NCBI RefSeq assembly: GCF_900110165.1
Contig: NZ_FOCQ01000019.1
Coordinates: 1-64,000 of the forward strand
Reading direction: 5' to 3'
Source: Lihuaxuella thermophila
GTDB taxonomy: Bacteria > Bacillota > Bacilli > Thermoactinomycetales > Thermoactinomycetaceae
DNA: 64,000 nt
Part shown: piece after piece, positions 7,916 to 17,136 of the stretch
Layout: each line of letters starts with the position of its first letter
Numbering within the stretch: position 1 is the stretch's first letter
Program-made: the position numbers and the translations under genes
The notes under the pieces: model-generated
What the model saw: the letters and a program-made list of their open reading frames with translations, nothing else
Told to the model about the DNA's origin: nothing
Database searches by the model: none

Positions 7916-8704
7916 TTAAAAACCCCCCATCCACTGGGCTCCGAGTACAAGCCCCCCCAAGATCCAAACGTAAACGGCAAAGCCTTTCAGCGAACCTTTT
8001 TGCAAGATCGAGATCATCCATTTGACGGCAATATATCCGAATACCGCGGAAAAGGCCGTTCCGATTAACAACGAGCTGAGCGGCAGCATTTCCGGGCCGC
8101 CTTCGACCAGCTTCTTTCCTTGCAGAAGAACCGCACCCGCGATTGACGGAATCGAAAGCAAAAAGGAAAAATAGGCCGCCGCCGATTTGTCGATTTTGCG
8201 GAAAAGGGCGGCAGCGATCGTCAGGCCGGAACGGGATAAAGCCGGCATGATGGCGGCTCCTTGAAAAATGCCGATCCAAACGGCGTCACTGTAGCGGATC
8301 TGTTCTACTGATTTGGTTCCCTCCCGTTTTACGGCATCGGCTGCCCACAACATCACACCCGTCGCCAGGAACTCCCAGCCGATGGTGACGCCTGTTTTTG
8401 AGATCTCTTCAAAATAATCTTTAAAGGTCAAGCCGATGATTACGGTAGGGATCGTGCCGGCGATCACCAGCAAACTGATCCGGCTCCAGGGCTTTCGTAT
8501 GATTTGGAGGATTTCCCGCCAGTACACGGTGAGTACCGCCAACAGGGTTCCCAAATGGAGCATGGTGTCCAGGAAGAGACCGGCTTCATCCAATCCAAAC
8601 AAATGGCGTCCCAAGTAGAGATGGCCCGTGCTGCTGACGGGCAAAAATTCAGTTAAGCCCTGTATGATGCCGAGAATGGCCGCTTCAATCCAATTCATCC
8701 ACAT
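7916..8704 (-). CDS. uppP: Undecaprenyl-diphosphatase
   Basis: Integral membrane enzyme that dephosphorylates undecaprenyl diphosphate so that the lipid carrier can be reused in peptidoglycan synthesis; excess activity gives bacitracin resistance. The 262 residues contain the BacA/UppP signatures QGLTEFLPVSSTGHL near the N-terminus and PALSRSGLT in the middle, plus about eight hydrophobic segments. It is the last gene of a minus-strand run with the thioredoxin-like and EamA genes. Start is ATG 8704; ATG 8698 is an alternative. Confidence 0.96.
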   Translation of the reverse strand: MWMNWIEAAILGIIQGLTEFLPVSSTGHLYLGRHLFGLDEAGLFLDTMLHLGTLLAVLTVYWREILQIIRKPWSRISLLVIAGTIPTVIIGLTFKDYFEEISKTGVTIGWEFLATGVMLWAADAVKREGTKSVEQIRYSDAVWIGIFQGAAIMPALSRSGLTIAAALFRKIDKSAAAYFSFLLSIPSIAGAVLLQGKKLVEGGPEMLPLSSLLIGTAFSAVFGYIAVKWMISILQKGSLKGFAVYVWILGGLVLGAQWMGGF

Positions 8705-8722
8705 CCATCCTGTCTGCTGGAA

Positions 8723-9154
8723 TTAAGCAGACGAGAGAAGCTTTCCGAGTTCCCCGATGACATGAGTCAATGGGACTGTTTCATCGTAGATGCCGTGAAT
8801 TTCACCCTGTGCATTGATCAGAACACTGGCAGGAACCGATGTGAGACCATATGCGTCATAGGTTTGGCGACCCTTGTCACGCAAAACGGGAAAACCGTAT
8901 CCCGTCTGCTTCATCACTTCCCATACTTTCTCCGGGTCCGCTTCCCGGCCGGTGACATTTACTGTGAGAAAAACAACTCCGGGATTTTGCAGCGAACGGT
9001 AAAGCAAATCTTTTTTCGGCAAAGTTTCCTGACAGGCCGGGCACCAGGTGACCCAAAATTCCAGCCATACCACCTTGCCCCGGTAATCACTCAGGGAATG
9101 CAATCGTCCCTCTAAATCGGTTAAATGAAAGATGGGTGCTTTTCTTCCTTTCAA
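8723..9154 (-). CDS. TlpA/ResA-like thiol-disulfide protein
   Basis: A 143-residue thioredoxin-fold protein with the redox motif WCPAC (around residue 37) and the cis-proline loop TSVPASV. It resembles TlpA/ResA/peroxiredoxin-like domains beginning with a PIFHLTDLEGR strand. There is no signal peptide or anchor, so it is probably cytosolic, unlike typical ResA. It lies 18 bases upstream of uppP. Confidence 0.88.
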   Translation of the reverse strand: MKGRKAPIFHLTDLEGRLHSLSDYRGKVVWLEFWVTWCPACQETLPKKDLLYRSLQNPGVVFLTVNVTGREADPEKVWEVMKQTGYGFPVLRDKGRQTYDAYGLTSVPASVLINAQGEIHGIYDETVPLTHVIGELGKLLSSA

Positions 9155-9193
9155 GGTTCAATCCTCCTCAGGCGGCAGTTTGCACCGGTAGGC

Positions 9194-10042
9194 TTACAGG
9201 CGGATGGAAATGAGGCCGGTAAACAACAAAATCAGGCAGATGATTTGCATCAGGGAAAGTCGTTCGCGATAAATCAGGATGGATAAGATGGCGACCACCA
9301 GGCTGTTGGTGGCGAAGATGGGAGCGACGATGCTGCCCGGCCCGTCTTCCAGGGCAATGGCGTAGATCTGCATCCCGGCAAAGGAGAAAAGCCCCGCTCC
9401 CAGACCCCAAAGCGTTCCGATCCGAATTTCCCTCGGGTGGTGAGTTTCTTTTTTCCTGAAAATCTCCACCGTAAACCAGAGAAGGCCGAACAGATAACTG
9501 ATAAACAAAATGGTCGCATTCGGCAGATGCATTTCCTCTGTCACTTTTAGGCCGCCGTTGCGGAAGAAGAAAAGCAGTGTGGCCGACAAGACCAGCACGT
9601 ACCAGCGGATGTCCTTGATGCGCAAACTTTCATTCGGATCGATCGGCAGCAAGGAGACGGCGACCACCAGTAAGAGCACACCGGCCGCTTCCGTGAGGGA
9701 CAGCCGTTCTCCGTACAGCCACATCGATAAACCGATCGTCAGGACGATATTGCTGTTTACCAGCGGGGAGGTTAAACTGGCGGGCCCGTACTCCAACGCT
9801 TTCATAAACAGCAGGTTTCCGACGGCTGATCCAAAGCCGATCATGATTCCGGCGATCATGATGGGGATGTTCAAAACAGCCGCGTCCGTGTGGAACATCC
9901 ACCATAAAAAACCGAGCGTGCCGGAAAAATAGAGGCTCCACAGCAGATGGTCCGTAGATCCCCGTTCAGCGGAGCTGATTTTCATCATAAACCCGGCCAA
10001 ACCGAAGGTGAGCGAGCTGAAGAGGGCCAAGATAAACCACAT
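9194..10042 (-). CDS. EamA/DMT family transporter
   Basis: A 282-residue membrane protein with about ten hydrophobic segments arranged as two five-helix EamA repeats; each repeat ends in a motif such as LYGERLSLTEAAGVLLLVVAV or YRERLSLMQIICLILLFTG. DMT members usually export amino acids or metabolites; the substrate is unknown. First gene of the uppP run, divergent from the TPR gene at 10270. Confidence 0.88.
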   Translation of the reverse strand: MWFILALFSSLTFGLAGFMMKISSAERGSTDHLLWSLYFSGTLGFLWWMFHTDAAVLNIPIMIAGIMIGFGSAVGNLLFMKALEYGPASLTSPLVNSNIVLTIGLSMWLYGERLSLTEAAGVLLLVVAVSLLPIDPNESLRIKDIRWYVLVLSATLLFFFRNGGLKVTEEMHLPNATILFISYLFGLLWFTVEIFRKKETHHPREIRIGTLWGLGAGLFSFAGMQIYAIALEDGPGSIVAPIFATNSLVVAILSILIYRERLSLMQIICLILLFTGLISIRL

Positions 10043-10269
10043 GGAGTTGTTTCGATCCTTTCTGCTTCCAGGTGTGACAACTTAGTTATGATAGCGTGAA
10101 TGCCTGGTATTCGTCTACCGCTGGTTGTCCGGGGTTACTTTTATATTTATGTGAATGCGGACAAATTATTTGTACAATTCGACTTCAATCGCTTTCGGAA
10201 AGTTGACACCGGTGGATGCGACACAGGCATGTTAGAATAAGAGAAGCAGGAAGCCCAAATGGGGGAAAG

Positions 10270-10977
10270 ATGATGCAACAACCGGATCTGTTGAATGAAC
10301 TGAAAAATACGGCATGGGAGCTGGTCGGCTACCGTTTGCCCAAGGAGACCTTTAACGACTTTTCCCATCCCAACAACCGTTTGCTCATAGGAGTCACCTG
10401 TTTGCGTGCCGGATATGCGGATGTGGCCTATCAGCTGTTTGATTCCGTCGCCGGGGAAGGCCCGAAAGAAAACCCCAACCACCACTTCGCTTATGTGCGC
10501 AGCCTGGTGGAGATGGCGGAGATCGATGCGGAACGGGGACAATTCGAACGGGCGGAAGAGCTGATGAAGGAAGCTTTGAAAGAGTACCCCGAGTCGATGG
10601 GCTACATGATGAGCCGTGTTCACCTGGAGGTCTATCTGGCCTACTATCAGTACCATGCAGGAAAAAAAGAAGCAGCGCATGCTTACATCCAATCGATTTG
10701 TGAACGCGAGAAGGAGCGGTTCGCCGGAATGCCCAGGCACGATGCCGTCAGCCTGGTGGGACCCGGGCTCTGTTATGCTATCCATCAATGGGCCCTCTTT
10801 TACGCTGTAGAGGGAGACTGGGCACGAGCCGTGGACAAATTCAAAGAGATGTTGCCTTATGCTGCGGCATCCGACGCTGCGGGCATTCAAGAGGCGGACG
10901 CCCTGCTGGCCGACGGTGATGCGGAGCAGGCGTTTTACCGTTATGTTGAAGCGGTTCGTTACAAAGACGGTGAATAA
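10270..10977 (+). CDS. Tetratricopeptide-repeat protein
   Basis: The 235-residue soluble, helix-rich protein carries several TPR-like helical pairs (for example GQFERAEELMKEALKEYPES and GDWARAVDKFKEMLPYA). It has no DNA-binding or catalytic motif, so it is probably a scaffold. ATG 10270 (or 10273) follows GGGGGAAAG; the frame is open upstream to 10216 without a ribosome site. The DUF1802 gene follows after 35 bases, so they may form an operon. Confidence 0.75.
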   Translation: MMQQPDLLNELKNTAWELVGYRLPKETFNDFSHPNNRLLIGVTCLRAGYADVAYQLFDSVAGEGPKENPNHHFAYVRSLVEMAEIDAERGQFERAEELMKEALKEYPESMGYMMSRVHLEVYLAYYQYHAGKKEAAHAYIQSICEREKERFAGMPRHDAVSLVGPGLCYAIHQWALFYAVEGDWARAVDKFKEMLPYAAASDAAGIQEADALLADGDAEQAFYRYVEAVRYKDGE

Positions 10978-11012
10978 GTGAACAAATAAATGGACTCAGG
11001 AGGAGATGGACC

Positions 11013-11591
11013 ATGCAAACGGCCACAACGATTGCCTTGAGAGATTGGGCGGTTACGGTGGAGGCGTTAGGAGAGGGCAAGCAAATTCTTTTGATGCGCA
11101 AGGGGGGGATTCATGAGGAAACCCGCCACTTTGAAGTGCAAAGCGACCAGTTTTTCCTGTATCCCGCTTATGAGCATCAAAAGGAGGAACTGTTAAAGCC
11201 GGAGTTTCAGGGCGAGATCGCCAAGACGCTGATCGGATGGTCGCCCGAGCAAAAAACAGCCACGATCAAATATTATGCCAAGCTTTATGAAGACGTGGAA
11301 TTGATGGATGAAGAGGCTTTGCACCGTTTATATCCGCACCATATCTGGACCAATAATTTTGCCTCGGAACGGTTGAAGTGGAAGAAAAAATTGCCCCTTC
11401 ATCTGCTCCTGGTGCGGGTTTACAAGTTGAATACCCCTGTGGACATCGAAATCCGCGAAGAATATACAGGCTGCAAATCATGGTTGAAGTTGCCGGACCA
11501 CTTGCAAGGTCTTCCGGGCGAGCCAGTGCTCACGGATGATGAATTTTCAGCAGAGGTTCAAAAAATTAAAAAGAAGTTGCAAGGAGAATAG
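11013..11591 (+). CDS. DUF1802 family protein
   Basis: A 192-residue soluble protein matching the DUF1802 layout: an N-terminal ALRDWAVTVEAL strand-helix, GKQILLMRKGGIHEE, then FEVQSDQFFLYPAYEHQ and a WLKLP motif near the end. The function of the family is not established. AGGAGGAG precedes ATG 11013. It ends in a strong terminator shared with the convergent gene at 11638. Confidence 0.85.
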   Translation: MQTATTIALRDWAVTVEALGEGKQILLMRKGGIHEETRHFEVQSDQFFLYPAYEHQKEELLKPEFQGEIAKTLIGWSPEQKTATIKYYAKLYEDVELMDEEALHRLYPHHIWTNNFASERLKWKKKLPLHLLLVRVYKLNTPVDIEIREEYTGCKSWLKLPDHLQGLPGEPVLTDDEFSAEVQKIKKKLQGE

Positions 11592-11594
11592 GAA

Positions 11595-11639
11595 AAAAAC
11601 CGAATGGACTCCCGCTTCAAGGGAGTCCATTCGGTTTTT
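11595..11639. terminator. Bidirectional terminator
   Basis: AAAACCGAATGGACTCCC pairs perfectly with GGGAGTCCATTCGGTTTT over 18 bases. T-runs on both strands let it end both the DUF1802 gene and the convergent gene at 11638-11919. Confidence 0.92.
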
Positions 11640-11919
11640 ACTTTGACGGGATTGAGTTCATATGCCTTTCCATTTCCAACAGCAGCTCATCCGACGTCAT
11701 CTCGTCTTCGATATAGTGATTCATCAGATCCAGCAAAAGAGGGAATTGATCTTCCGGAATGCGCAAAACCTTTAACATTTCCGAGAAGGGATCAAAATGG
11801 CGTGACAGAATGTGGATGCTGTTGGAGTGAAACATCTTTTCCAGCTCGGCGGTCCTTTTGTAAATATCTTTGATCATATGAAGGATGATTGCAGCCAGCT
11901 GTTTTTGCTCTTGAGTCAT
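11638..11919 (-). CDS. Hypothetical small helical protein
   Basis: The 93-residue, all-helical, soluble product begins MTQEQKQLAAIILHMIKD and is rich in Glu, Leu and Met. ATG 11919 follows AGGGGGAG. No known domain is recognised; it could be a small regulatory or adaptor protein. Confidence 0.7.
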   Translation of the reverse strand: MTQEQKQLAAIILHMIKDIYKRTAELEKMFHSNSIHILSRHFDPFSEMLKVLRIPEDQFPLLLDLMNHYIEDEMTSDELLLEMERHMNSIPSK

Positions 11920-12145
11920 TAGCGCTCCCCCTTCTGATGATTTTAAAAATTTATGTAATGTAGATAATGCCGGATAACGGATATTATATCAGAGTTCGGG
12001 GGTCTGTCGCATCTTTTTTCACCGAGAAAGAATCTTGAATGTGATTGAAATCAACCCAAAACAGATTGAACAAATTAAAAAGGAGTCTCTTTTATAAAGA
12101 TAGAATTTTTATGATATATCTCTAAAAGAACAGGAGGGATCGTCT

Positions 12146-13132
12146 GTGAGAGCCGTCCTTGTTTCCCGGCCGGGCGGAGCGGAGCAGCTCTATATCGGCG
12201 AATATGAGAAACCGCATGGTACGGCGGACGATATATTGGTGAGAGTTAAAGCAACTGCTTTAAACCGCGCAGATATTTTGCAACGGGAGGGAAAATATCC
12301 GCCTCCAAAAGGGGCGAGTCCCGTTCTGGGGTTGGAGATGGCCGGCGTGGTGGAAGAGGTGGGAGAAAACTGTCGGGAGATGTGGAAGCCGGGCGACCGG
12401 GTTTTCGGGCTATTGCCCGGTGGCGGATATGCCGAATATGCGGTGATTCCGGGCAAAATGGCTATGCCCGTTCCGGATTTTTTTACCTTTGAACAGGCGG
12501 CAGCCATTCCCGAAGCCTTTTTAACCGCTTACCAAACGCTGTTTTGGATCGGAAGACTCAGAAGGGGAGAGAAGGTGCTGATTCACGCGGGCGCAAGCGG
12601 TGTGGGGACGGCGGCCATTCAACTTGCCAAGGCGGCGGGGGCGAGTGCGGCCGTCACCGCGGGCACGGAAGAAAAAAGGAACGCCTGTCTCCAGTTGGGC
12701 GCGGATGTTGCCGTGAATTATAAAGAAGGGCCGTTTCTGGAGAAGGTCAAGGCGGCCACCGACGGGGAAGGTGTCGACCTGATCCTGGATTTTGTAGGAG
12801 CTCCGTATTGGGAGCAGAATATTGAGCTTCTCAAACCGGATGGCCGCTTGGTGCTGATCAGCAGCCTGGGGGGCAGCCGGGTGGAACAGGTATCGCTCGC
12901 GAAAATTTTGGCGAAGCGCTTGCAAATCACAGGGACCACCCTGCGGTCCAGATCCCTGTATTATAAGACGGACTTAACACAAGAGTTTGCTTCCTTTGCG
13001 CTTCCTCGCTTCGCAAACGGGGAGCTTCGTCCGGTCATCGACCGTATTTTCTCCTGGGAGAATGTGCAAGAAGCCCACCGCTATATGGAAGAGAACCGAA
13101 ATATCGGCAAGATCGTTCTAACGATACCTTGA
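12146..13132 (+). CDS. NAD(P)H-dependent quinone oxidoreductase (zinc-free MDR family)
   Basis: A 328-residue medium-chain reductase of the QOR type. It has an N-terminal GroES-like domain (ATALNRADILQREGKYPPP, PVLGLEMAGVVEEVG) and a Rossmann NADPH domain with HAGASGVGTAAIQLAK (about residues 150-165). The zinc ligands of alcohol dehydrogenases are missing. It reduces quinones or related enones in the cytosol (family knowledge). GTG 12146 follows AGGAGGG. It is a single gene. Confidence 0.93.
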   Translation: MRAVLVSRPGGAEQLYIGEYEKPHGTADDILVRVKATALNRADILQREGKYPPPKGASPVLGLEMAGVVEEVGENCREMWKPGDRVFGLLPGGGYAEYAVIPGKMAMPVPDFFTFEQAAAIPEAFLTAYQTLFWIGRLRRGEKVLIHAGASGVGTAAIQLAKAAGASAAVTAGTEEKRNACLQLGADVAVNYKEGPFLEKVKAATDGEGVDLILDFVGAPYWEQNIELLKPDGRLVLISSLGGSRVEQVSLAKILAKRLQITGTTLRSRSLYYKTDLTQEFASFALPRFANGELRPVIDRIFSWENVQEAHRYMEENRNIGKIVLTIP

Positions 13133-13148
13133 GTGCAGGAACAGGCAC

Positions 13149-13301
13149 TCAGCCGTACATCATGCGATACATATCGAAATCATACTGTTTCATCTGTCTG
13201 AAGTTGTATGTATCGATGGTTGTATCAAATAGGTTGCTGATGCGGAAAGTTTTTACGCGATGATCACTGCGATGAACATAGATCCAAGGCGAAATGAACA
13301 T
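13149..13301 (-). CDS. Possible small protein
   Basis: A 50-codon frame from ATG 13301 gives an aromatic- and Met-rich product (MFISPWIYVHRSDHRVK..., ending QYDFDMYRMMYG). The composition looks protein-like, but there is no ribosome site. It lies antisense to the leader of the M3 peptidase gene, so it may be chance or a decayed remnant. Confidence 0.25.
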   Translation of the reverse strand: MFISPWIYVHRSDHRVKTFRISNLFDTTIDTYNFRQMKQYDFDMYRMMYG

Positions 13302-13317
13302 CAAAGGGGGATTGTAA

Positions 13318-15105
13318 GTGTCTCCAAAATATGCGCAGACGTGGAATCTAGATGTATTTTTTGAAGGCGGCAGCGACTCCCCGGGTTTAAAAAAGGAATT
13401 AACGGATTTGGAAAAACAAATTCCCCGGTTGAAAGAGAAAATTTTGGCCATCGACACTTCAGGCTCCGAGGTACCGGTTGAAATTTGGAATGAAGCGTTG
13501 GAAGAACTGCAACAACTCTCCAACCGGCTGCATGAAGCTTTTTCCTATATCAGCTGTTTGAGTTCGGCAAATATGAGGGACGAACAAGCGCAAATTCTCC
13601 GCGGGCAGGCGGCTCAACTGATCGCTTCGCACAGCTCTGTACTCACGGCACTGGACAGTAAAATCACCCAGTGTTCCGAAGAGTATTGGCAACAGTTGAT
13701 CGAGAGACCGGAAATTCGGCCGATCTCCTTTGCCCTCAGGGAAAAGCGCCAGCGTGCCATGGAAAAGTTGCCCCCGGAACAAGAAGAACTGGTTGGCAAT
13801 CTAAGTGTGGACGGCTATCACGGATGGGGGCAAATGTATAACACGATCGTCGGCCGCATGCAAATTCCTTGTGAAGAGAATGGAAAAATCCATTATTTAT
13901 CCGTTGGACAAGCGTTTAATAAATTATCCAACCCCGACCGCAAGATTCGCCGGCAAATCTTTGCAAAATGGGAAGAAGCCTGGAAAAATGAAGCGGACCT
14001 TTTTGCGGAAACGCTCAATCACTTAGCGGGCCACCGTCTCCAGCTCTATAAGCACAGGGGCTGGGACAGCGTCTGGAAAGAACCTCTGGACGACAACCGG
14101 ATGCGGGAAGAAACCCTTCGGGCGATGTGGGAGGCCATTGAGACTGAGAAACATCGACTGGTTAAATATCTCGAGCGGAAGGCGAAGTTATTGCAGATTG
14201 AACGGCTCAGCTGGTATGACCTGCACGCTCCGCTGCCGGGAGTGAATAAAACGGTTCCGTATGATGAAGCAGCCGATTTTATTGTGGAGCAATTTCGTCA
14301 TTTCAGTCGGGATCTGGCGGAATTCGCGCAGCACGCCTTTGAGAATCGGTGGATTGAAGCGGAAGACCGGCCCGGCAAACGGCCCGGAGGCTTTTGCGCC
14401 AGTTTTCCGGTGAGTGAACAGACACGGATTTTTATGACTTACTCCGGTACTCCTTCAAACGTTTCCACATTAGCGCATGAGCTCGGTCATGCCTATCACC
14501 AGCATGTGATGAAAGGATTGCCTGCGCTCGTTCAGGAGTACGCCATGAACGTGGCTGAGACCGCTTCCACCTTTGCCGAATTGATTGTGACTGATGCCGC
14601 GATCAGACATGCGGACAGTCGGGAAGAACGAGTCATCCTGCTTGAGGATAAACTGCAAAGAGCGGTCAGTTTCTTTATGGATGTCCACTCCCGCTTTCTG
14701 TTTGAAACCCGTTTTTATGAAGAGCGGAAACAGGGTCCTCTAACCCCTACCCGGCTATGTGAACTGATGGTAGAAGCGCAAAAAGCAGGATTTGCCCACT
14801 CGCTGGCTGAGTACCATCCTCATTTCTGGGCTTCCAAACTTCATTTTTATAATACTTATGTACCTTTTTATAATTTTTCCTATACGTTTGGCTATCTGTT
14901 CAGTACGGGAATCTACGCCCGCGCACTCGAACAGGGGACGGCTTTTGCACAAAAGTATGTCGATCTGCTGCGCGATACAGGCCGGATGACGGTGGAAGAT
15001 CTGGCAGAAAAACATCTGGGTGTTGATTTGACAAAACCCGATTTCTGGCAGCAAGCCGTCGATCTGGTCCTTGCTGACGTCGATGAGTTTTTGTCGTTGA
15101 CTTAA
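13318..15105 (+). CDS. M3 family oligoendopeptidase (PepF-like)
   Basis: Cytosolic zinc metallopeptidase of 595 residues that degrades short peptides. The HEXXH zinc motif is His387-Glu-Leu-Gly-His391 within STLAHELGHAYHQ, and the third ligand Glu lies in AETASTFAE some 28 residues further on. Length and helical layout fit PepF/oligoendopeptidase F. GTG 13318 follows AAAGGGGG. Besides turnover, such enzymes can clear imported signalling peptides (family knowledge), of note given the peptide cassette at 42.3 kb. Confidence 0.94.
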   Translation: MSPKYAQTWNLDVFFEGGSDSPGLKKELTDLEKQIPRLKEKILAIDTSGSEVPVEIWNEALEELQQLSNRLHEAFSYISCLSSANMRDEQAQILRGQAAQLIASHSSVLTALDSKITQCSEEYWQQLIERPEIRPISFALREKRQRAMEKLPPEQEELVGNLSVDGYHGWGQMYNTIVGRMQIPCEENGKIHYLSVGQAFNKLSNPDRKIRRQIFAKWEEAWKNEADLFAETLNHLAGHRLQLYKHRGWDSVWKEPLDDNRMREETLRAMWEAIETEKHRLVKYLERKAKLLQIERLSWYDLHAPLPGVNKTVPYDEAADFIVEQFRHFSRDLAEFAQHAFENRWIEAEDRPGKRPGGFCASFPVSEQTRIFMTYSGTPSNVSTLAHELGHAYHQHVMKGLPALVQEYAMNVAETASTFAELIVTDAAIRHADSREERVILLEDKLQRAVSFFMDVHSRFLFETRFYEERKQGPLTPTRLCELMVEAQKAGFAHSLAEYHPHFWASKLHFYNTYVPFYNFSYTFGYLFSTGIYARALEQGTAFAQKYVDLLRDTGRMTVEDLAEKHLGVDLTKPDFWQQAVDLVLADVDEFLSLT

Positions 15106-15124
15106 AAAAATAGCTCGAATGACA

Positions 15125-15171
15125 AATCCCTGGTTCTTTCGCCAGAAAGGGGCCAGGGATTGGTTTTCTTT
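15125..15171 (+). terminator. Terminator of the M3 peptidase gene
   Basis: AATCCCTGG and CCAGGGATT pair across a loop with an internal TTTC/GAAA stem and are followed by GGTTTTCTTT. Confidence 0.75.
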
Positions 15172-15269
15172 GAGAATAAGAACTATTACATTTAGATTTT
15201 TAATGAAAACTTCGGTTGACAACCCGGATTGGCAGAAGGTAACATGAAAGCGAAACTGAATATTTACAA

Positions 15270-15467
15270 GACGCCATTCATCATTCGCTGAATCCACCAG
15301 GAGCGGGGGAACCAATTATCCGGGGTGAATCCTGCAGTGATATGCAGGTAGGGTCATTTTGTAATCACAGATCCGAATCCGTCAGCTAACCTCGTAAGCG
15401 TTAGGAAGAGAGTGGTGGTTATTTGGTATGGCATAAGCCGGCAGAGTAACCACTCTGGTGGTTTTTT
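15270..15467 (+). ncRNA. Cyclic di-AMP riboswitch (ydaO-yuaA) with expression platform
   Basis: The conserved blocks of the ydaO-yuaA aptamer occur in order: GAGCGGGGGAACCA (15301-15314), GGGGTGAATC (15322-15331), a short variable hairpin, GTAGGG (15348-15353), ATCCGAATCCGTCAGCTAAC (15371-15390) and CTCGTAAGCG. Downstream, AACCAC/GTGGTT (15448-15463) makes a terminator hairpin with a seven-T run. The alternative pairing of AGAGTGG (from 15409) with CCACTCT (15450-15456) would disrupt it. In known examples c-di-AMP binding favours termination. The next gene encodes a CBS protein like the c-di-AMP receptor DarB. Confidence 0.93.
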
Positions 15468-15520
15468 TATGCCCGGAAGGACAAATTAACCCTATTTAGG
15501 GAGATAGGGAGTTATTGCGC

Positions 15521-15997
15521 ATGTTGAATCGAGACCAGTACAGTTATCTCTTTTCCAGAGAGATTACCCCTCTGATCATTCCGAAAGAACAGGTGGTAGT
15601 CATTGATCCGGATTGGTCGCTGGAGCGGGCGCTCTTAGTGCTGACGAGAAAAGGCACCAATTCCGTTCCTGTGATCAACAATGAAGATCAAGTTGAGGGG
15701 GTTATCAGCAAAACGGATATTCTCGATTTCATGTTGCGGACCTCAAAAGACAGTAAGATTGACTTTACAGCACTGGCTCATTATAAAGTCAAGGAAGCGA
15801 TGAACAAAAATCACTCGGGCATTCTGGCCAATTCGATTTTTTCATTTGCCTTCGAAGTGTTAATCAACCGTTCTTACATTCCGATTATCGATATCAAAGG
15901 CAAGTTTGTGGGGATCTTGACCCGAAAAGTGATGATGGAAAAAGTGATCGAGTATTTCAAAGAAGAATACATGAAGACATTGGCAGACCGGTCGTAG
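15521..15997 (+). CDS. CBS-pair protein, DarB/CbpB-like (c-di-AMP receptor family)
   Basis: A 158-residue protein made almost wholly of two CBS motifs (about 20-75 and 85-145). Landmarks are LERALLVLTRKGTNSVPVI and SYIPIIDIKGKFVGILTRK. The arrangement and the LERALLVLT motif match B. subtilis DarB (YkuL), which binds c-di-AMP and, when free of it, activates the (p)ppGpp synthetase Rel and pyruvate carboxylase. ATG 15521 follows AGGGAG. It is the only gene downstream of the c-di-AMP riboswitch. Orthology to DarB is inferred; other CBS proteins exist. Confidence 0.82.
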   Translation: MLNRDQYSYLFSREITPLIIPKEQVVVIDPDWSLERALLVLTRKGTNSVPVINNEDQVEGVISKTDILDFMLRTSKDSKIDFTALAHYKVKEAMNKNHSGILANSIFSFAFEVLINRSYIPIIDIKGKFVGILTRKVMMEKVIEYFKEEYMKTLADRS

Positions 15998-16599
15998 AGC
16001 AAAGAAAGCGGGCCGGACAGACTCCGTTCACTGTCGTGTAGAAGGCGACCAATATTGTTGATCGGGATGTTCCTGCAGGATTAATGCAAAAATATTCGGA
16101 TTCGTCGGCGGCCTCATCACCATCAGACCCAGCCGCCATAAGAAACCATCGCCGCCCTGGTTTCTGACTCATCAATCCGAAGACCGGAATAAGCCAGCGG
16201 ACATCGGAATATGATTCAAGGCCGCCTCAATATTCGGGCGGCCCCGGAAAGCATTCCATATGTTAAGTGATGCACAATGACATGTGTAGAAAAGGATTTG
16301 CAACCTTATGCTTCGCCTCAAGCGGCTGGGATCATATCCGGAGCTCATTCCTCCGAATCGGGAAGAAATATTCAATAAAGCAGATTCATCAGATGATAAA
16401 TGCGGTACCTTCCAACACAGTCGTGCAGATCACCAAAGAAATGGGTAACAAATGAAATGTTTCACAAGAAAGGATAAGTCCAACTGAATAAACCGGATTC
16501 TTTGGGGCTTTGCATCGTTCCCGGGTGTAAGAGGGGACTCTATTGGAGATCAAAGCTGCTATTTACATTACACCGGTCACGGCAGATCGAGATGGGTTC
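15998..16599. other. Gene-poor stretch with a possible decayed gene
   Basis: No intact gene is convincing. On the minus strand one frame (about 16375 down to 16020) reads NIWNAFRGRPNIEAALNHIP, meets two adjacent stops near 16173, then continues GFLWRLGLMVMRPPTNPNIF to a final stop. This looks like a broken gene, but I cannot name it. Short plus-strand frames near 16267-16455 lack ribosome sites. Confidence 0.4.
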
Positions 16600-17136
16600 T
16601 CATTCGCTGTACAAATCGTGGAGCAGCTCTTTTTTGGAGCACTGATGAATGAAGTTCGTCAATTCGTCCCAGTAAACAGCATCCATTTGCTTTCCGACGA
16701 TTTGCGCAGTTATTTTGGAGTACTGCAACCAGCCCAATAAAGTGAACGGCATGAGAGGCAGATCAAAATCCTCGGCGTAAGACATGGAGATTAACGGTTT
16801 AAGTTTTTGGCACACATCCCGGTAAACGGTCGTTTCCAACAGCTCAGGCAACGTGGGGGCGGCTTTTACCAAGGGTCGCTGCTGTTTCCAAATGCTTATG
16901 ATTTTCTTCTTCAAAAAACTGTTTAAGTACCGTTCTCGATCTTCCTTGTCCAATTTGATGCTAAAGTTGGAAGGCTGTTCGGAAATATGGGATGTGTTTC
17001 GTCGGTAGGAGGGATAGGAATGTGCTGTCCTTGAATAGTAATGGCGAAGCGACAAATTTTCCAATATTCCGAGAGGTGAACATCTTTTGGAAATAGCGGT
17101 GAGAGCCCCGGAGAGTGAATAGAGATTCTTTTTCAT
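16600..17136 (-). CDS. Hypothetical protein
   Basis: A 178-residue soluble protein of unknown family. The N-terminal 60 residues are basic and Ser/Tyr-rich; the rest is predicted helical (KEDRERYLNSFLKKKIISIWK). ATG 17136 follows TAGGAGG, strong evidence for translation. No neighbour suggests a role. Confidence 0.65.
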   Translation of the reverse strand: MKKNLYSLSGALTAISKRCSPLGILENLSLRHYYSRTAHSYPSYRRNTSHISEQPSNFSIKLDKEDRERYLNSFLKKKIISIWKQQRPLVKAAPTLPELLETTVYRDVCQKLKPLISMSYAEDFDLPLMPFTLLGWLQYSKITAQIVGKQMDAVYWDELTNFIHQCSKKELLHDLYSE

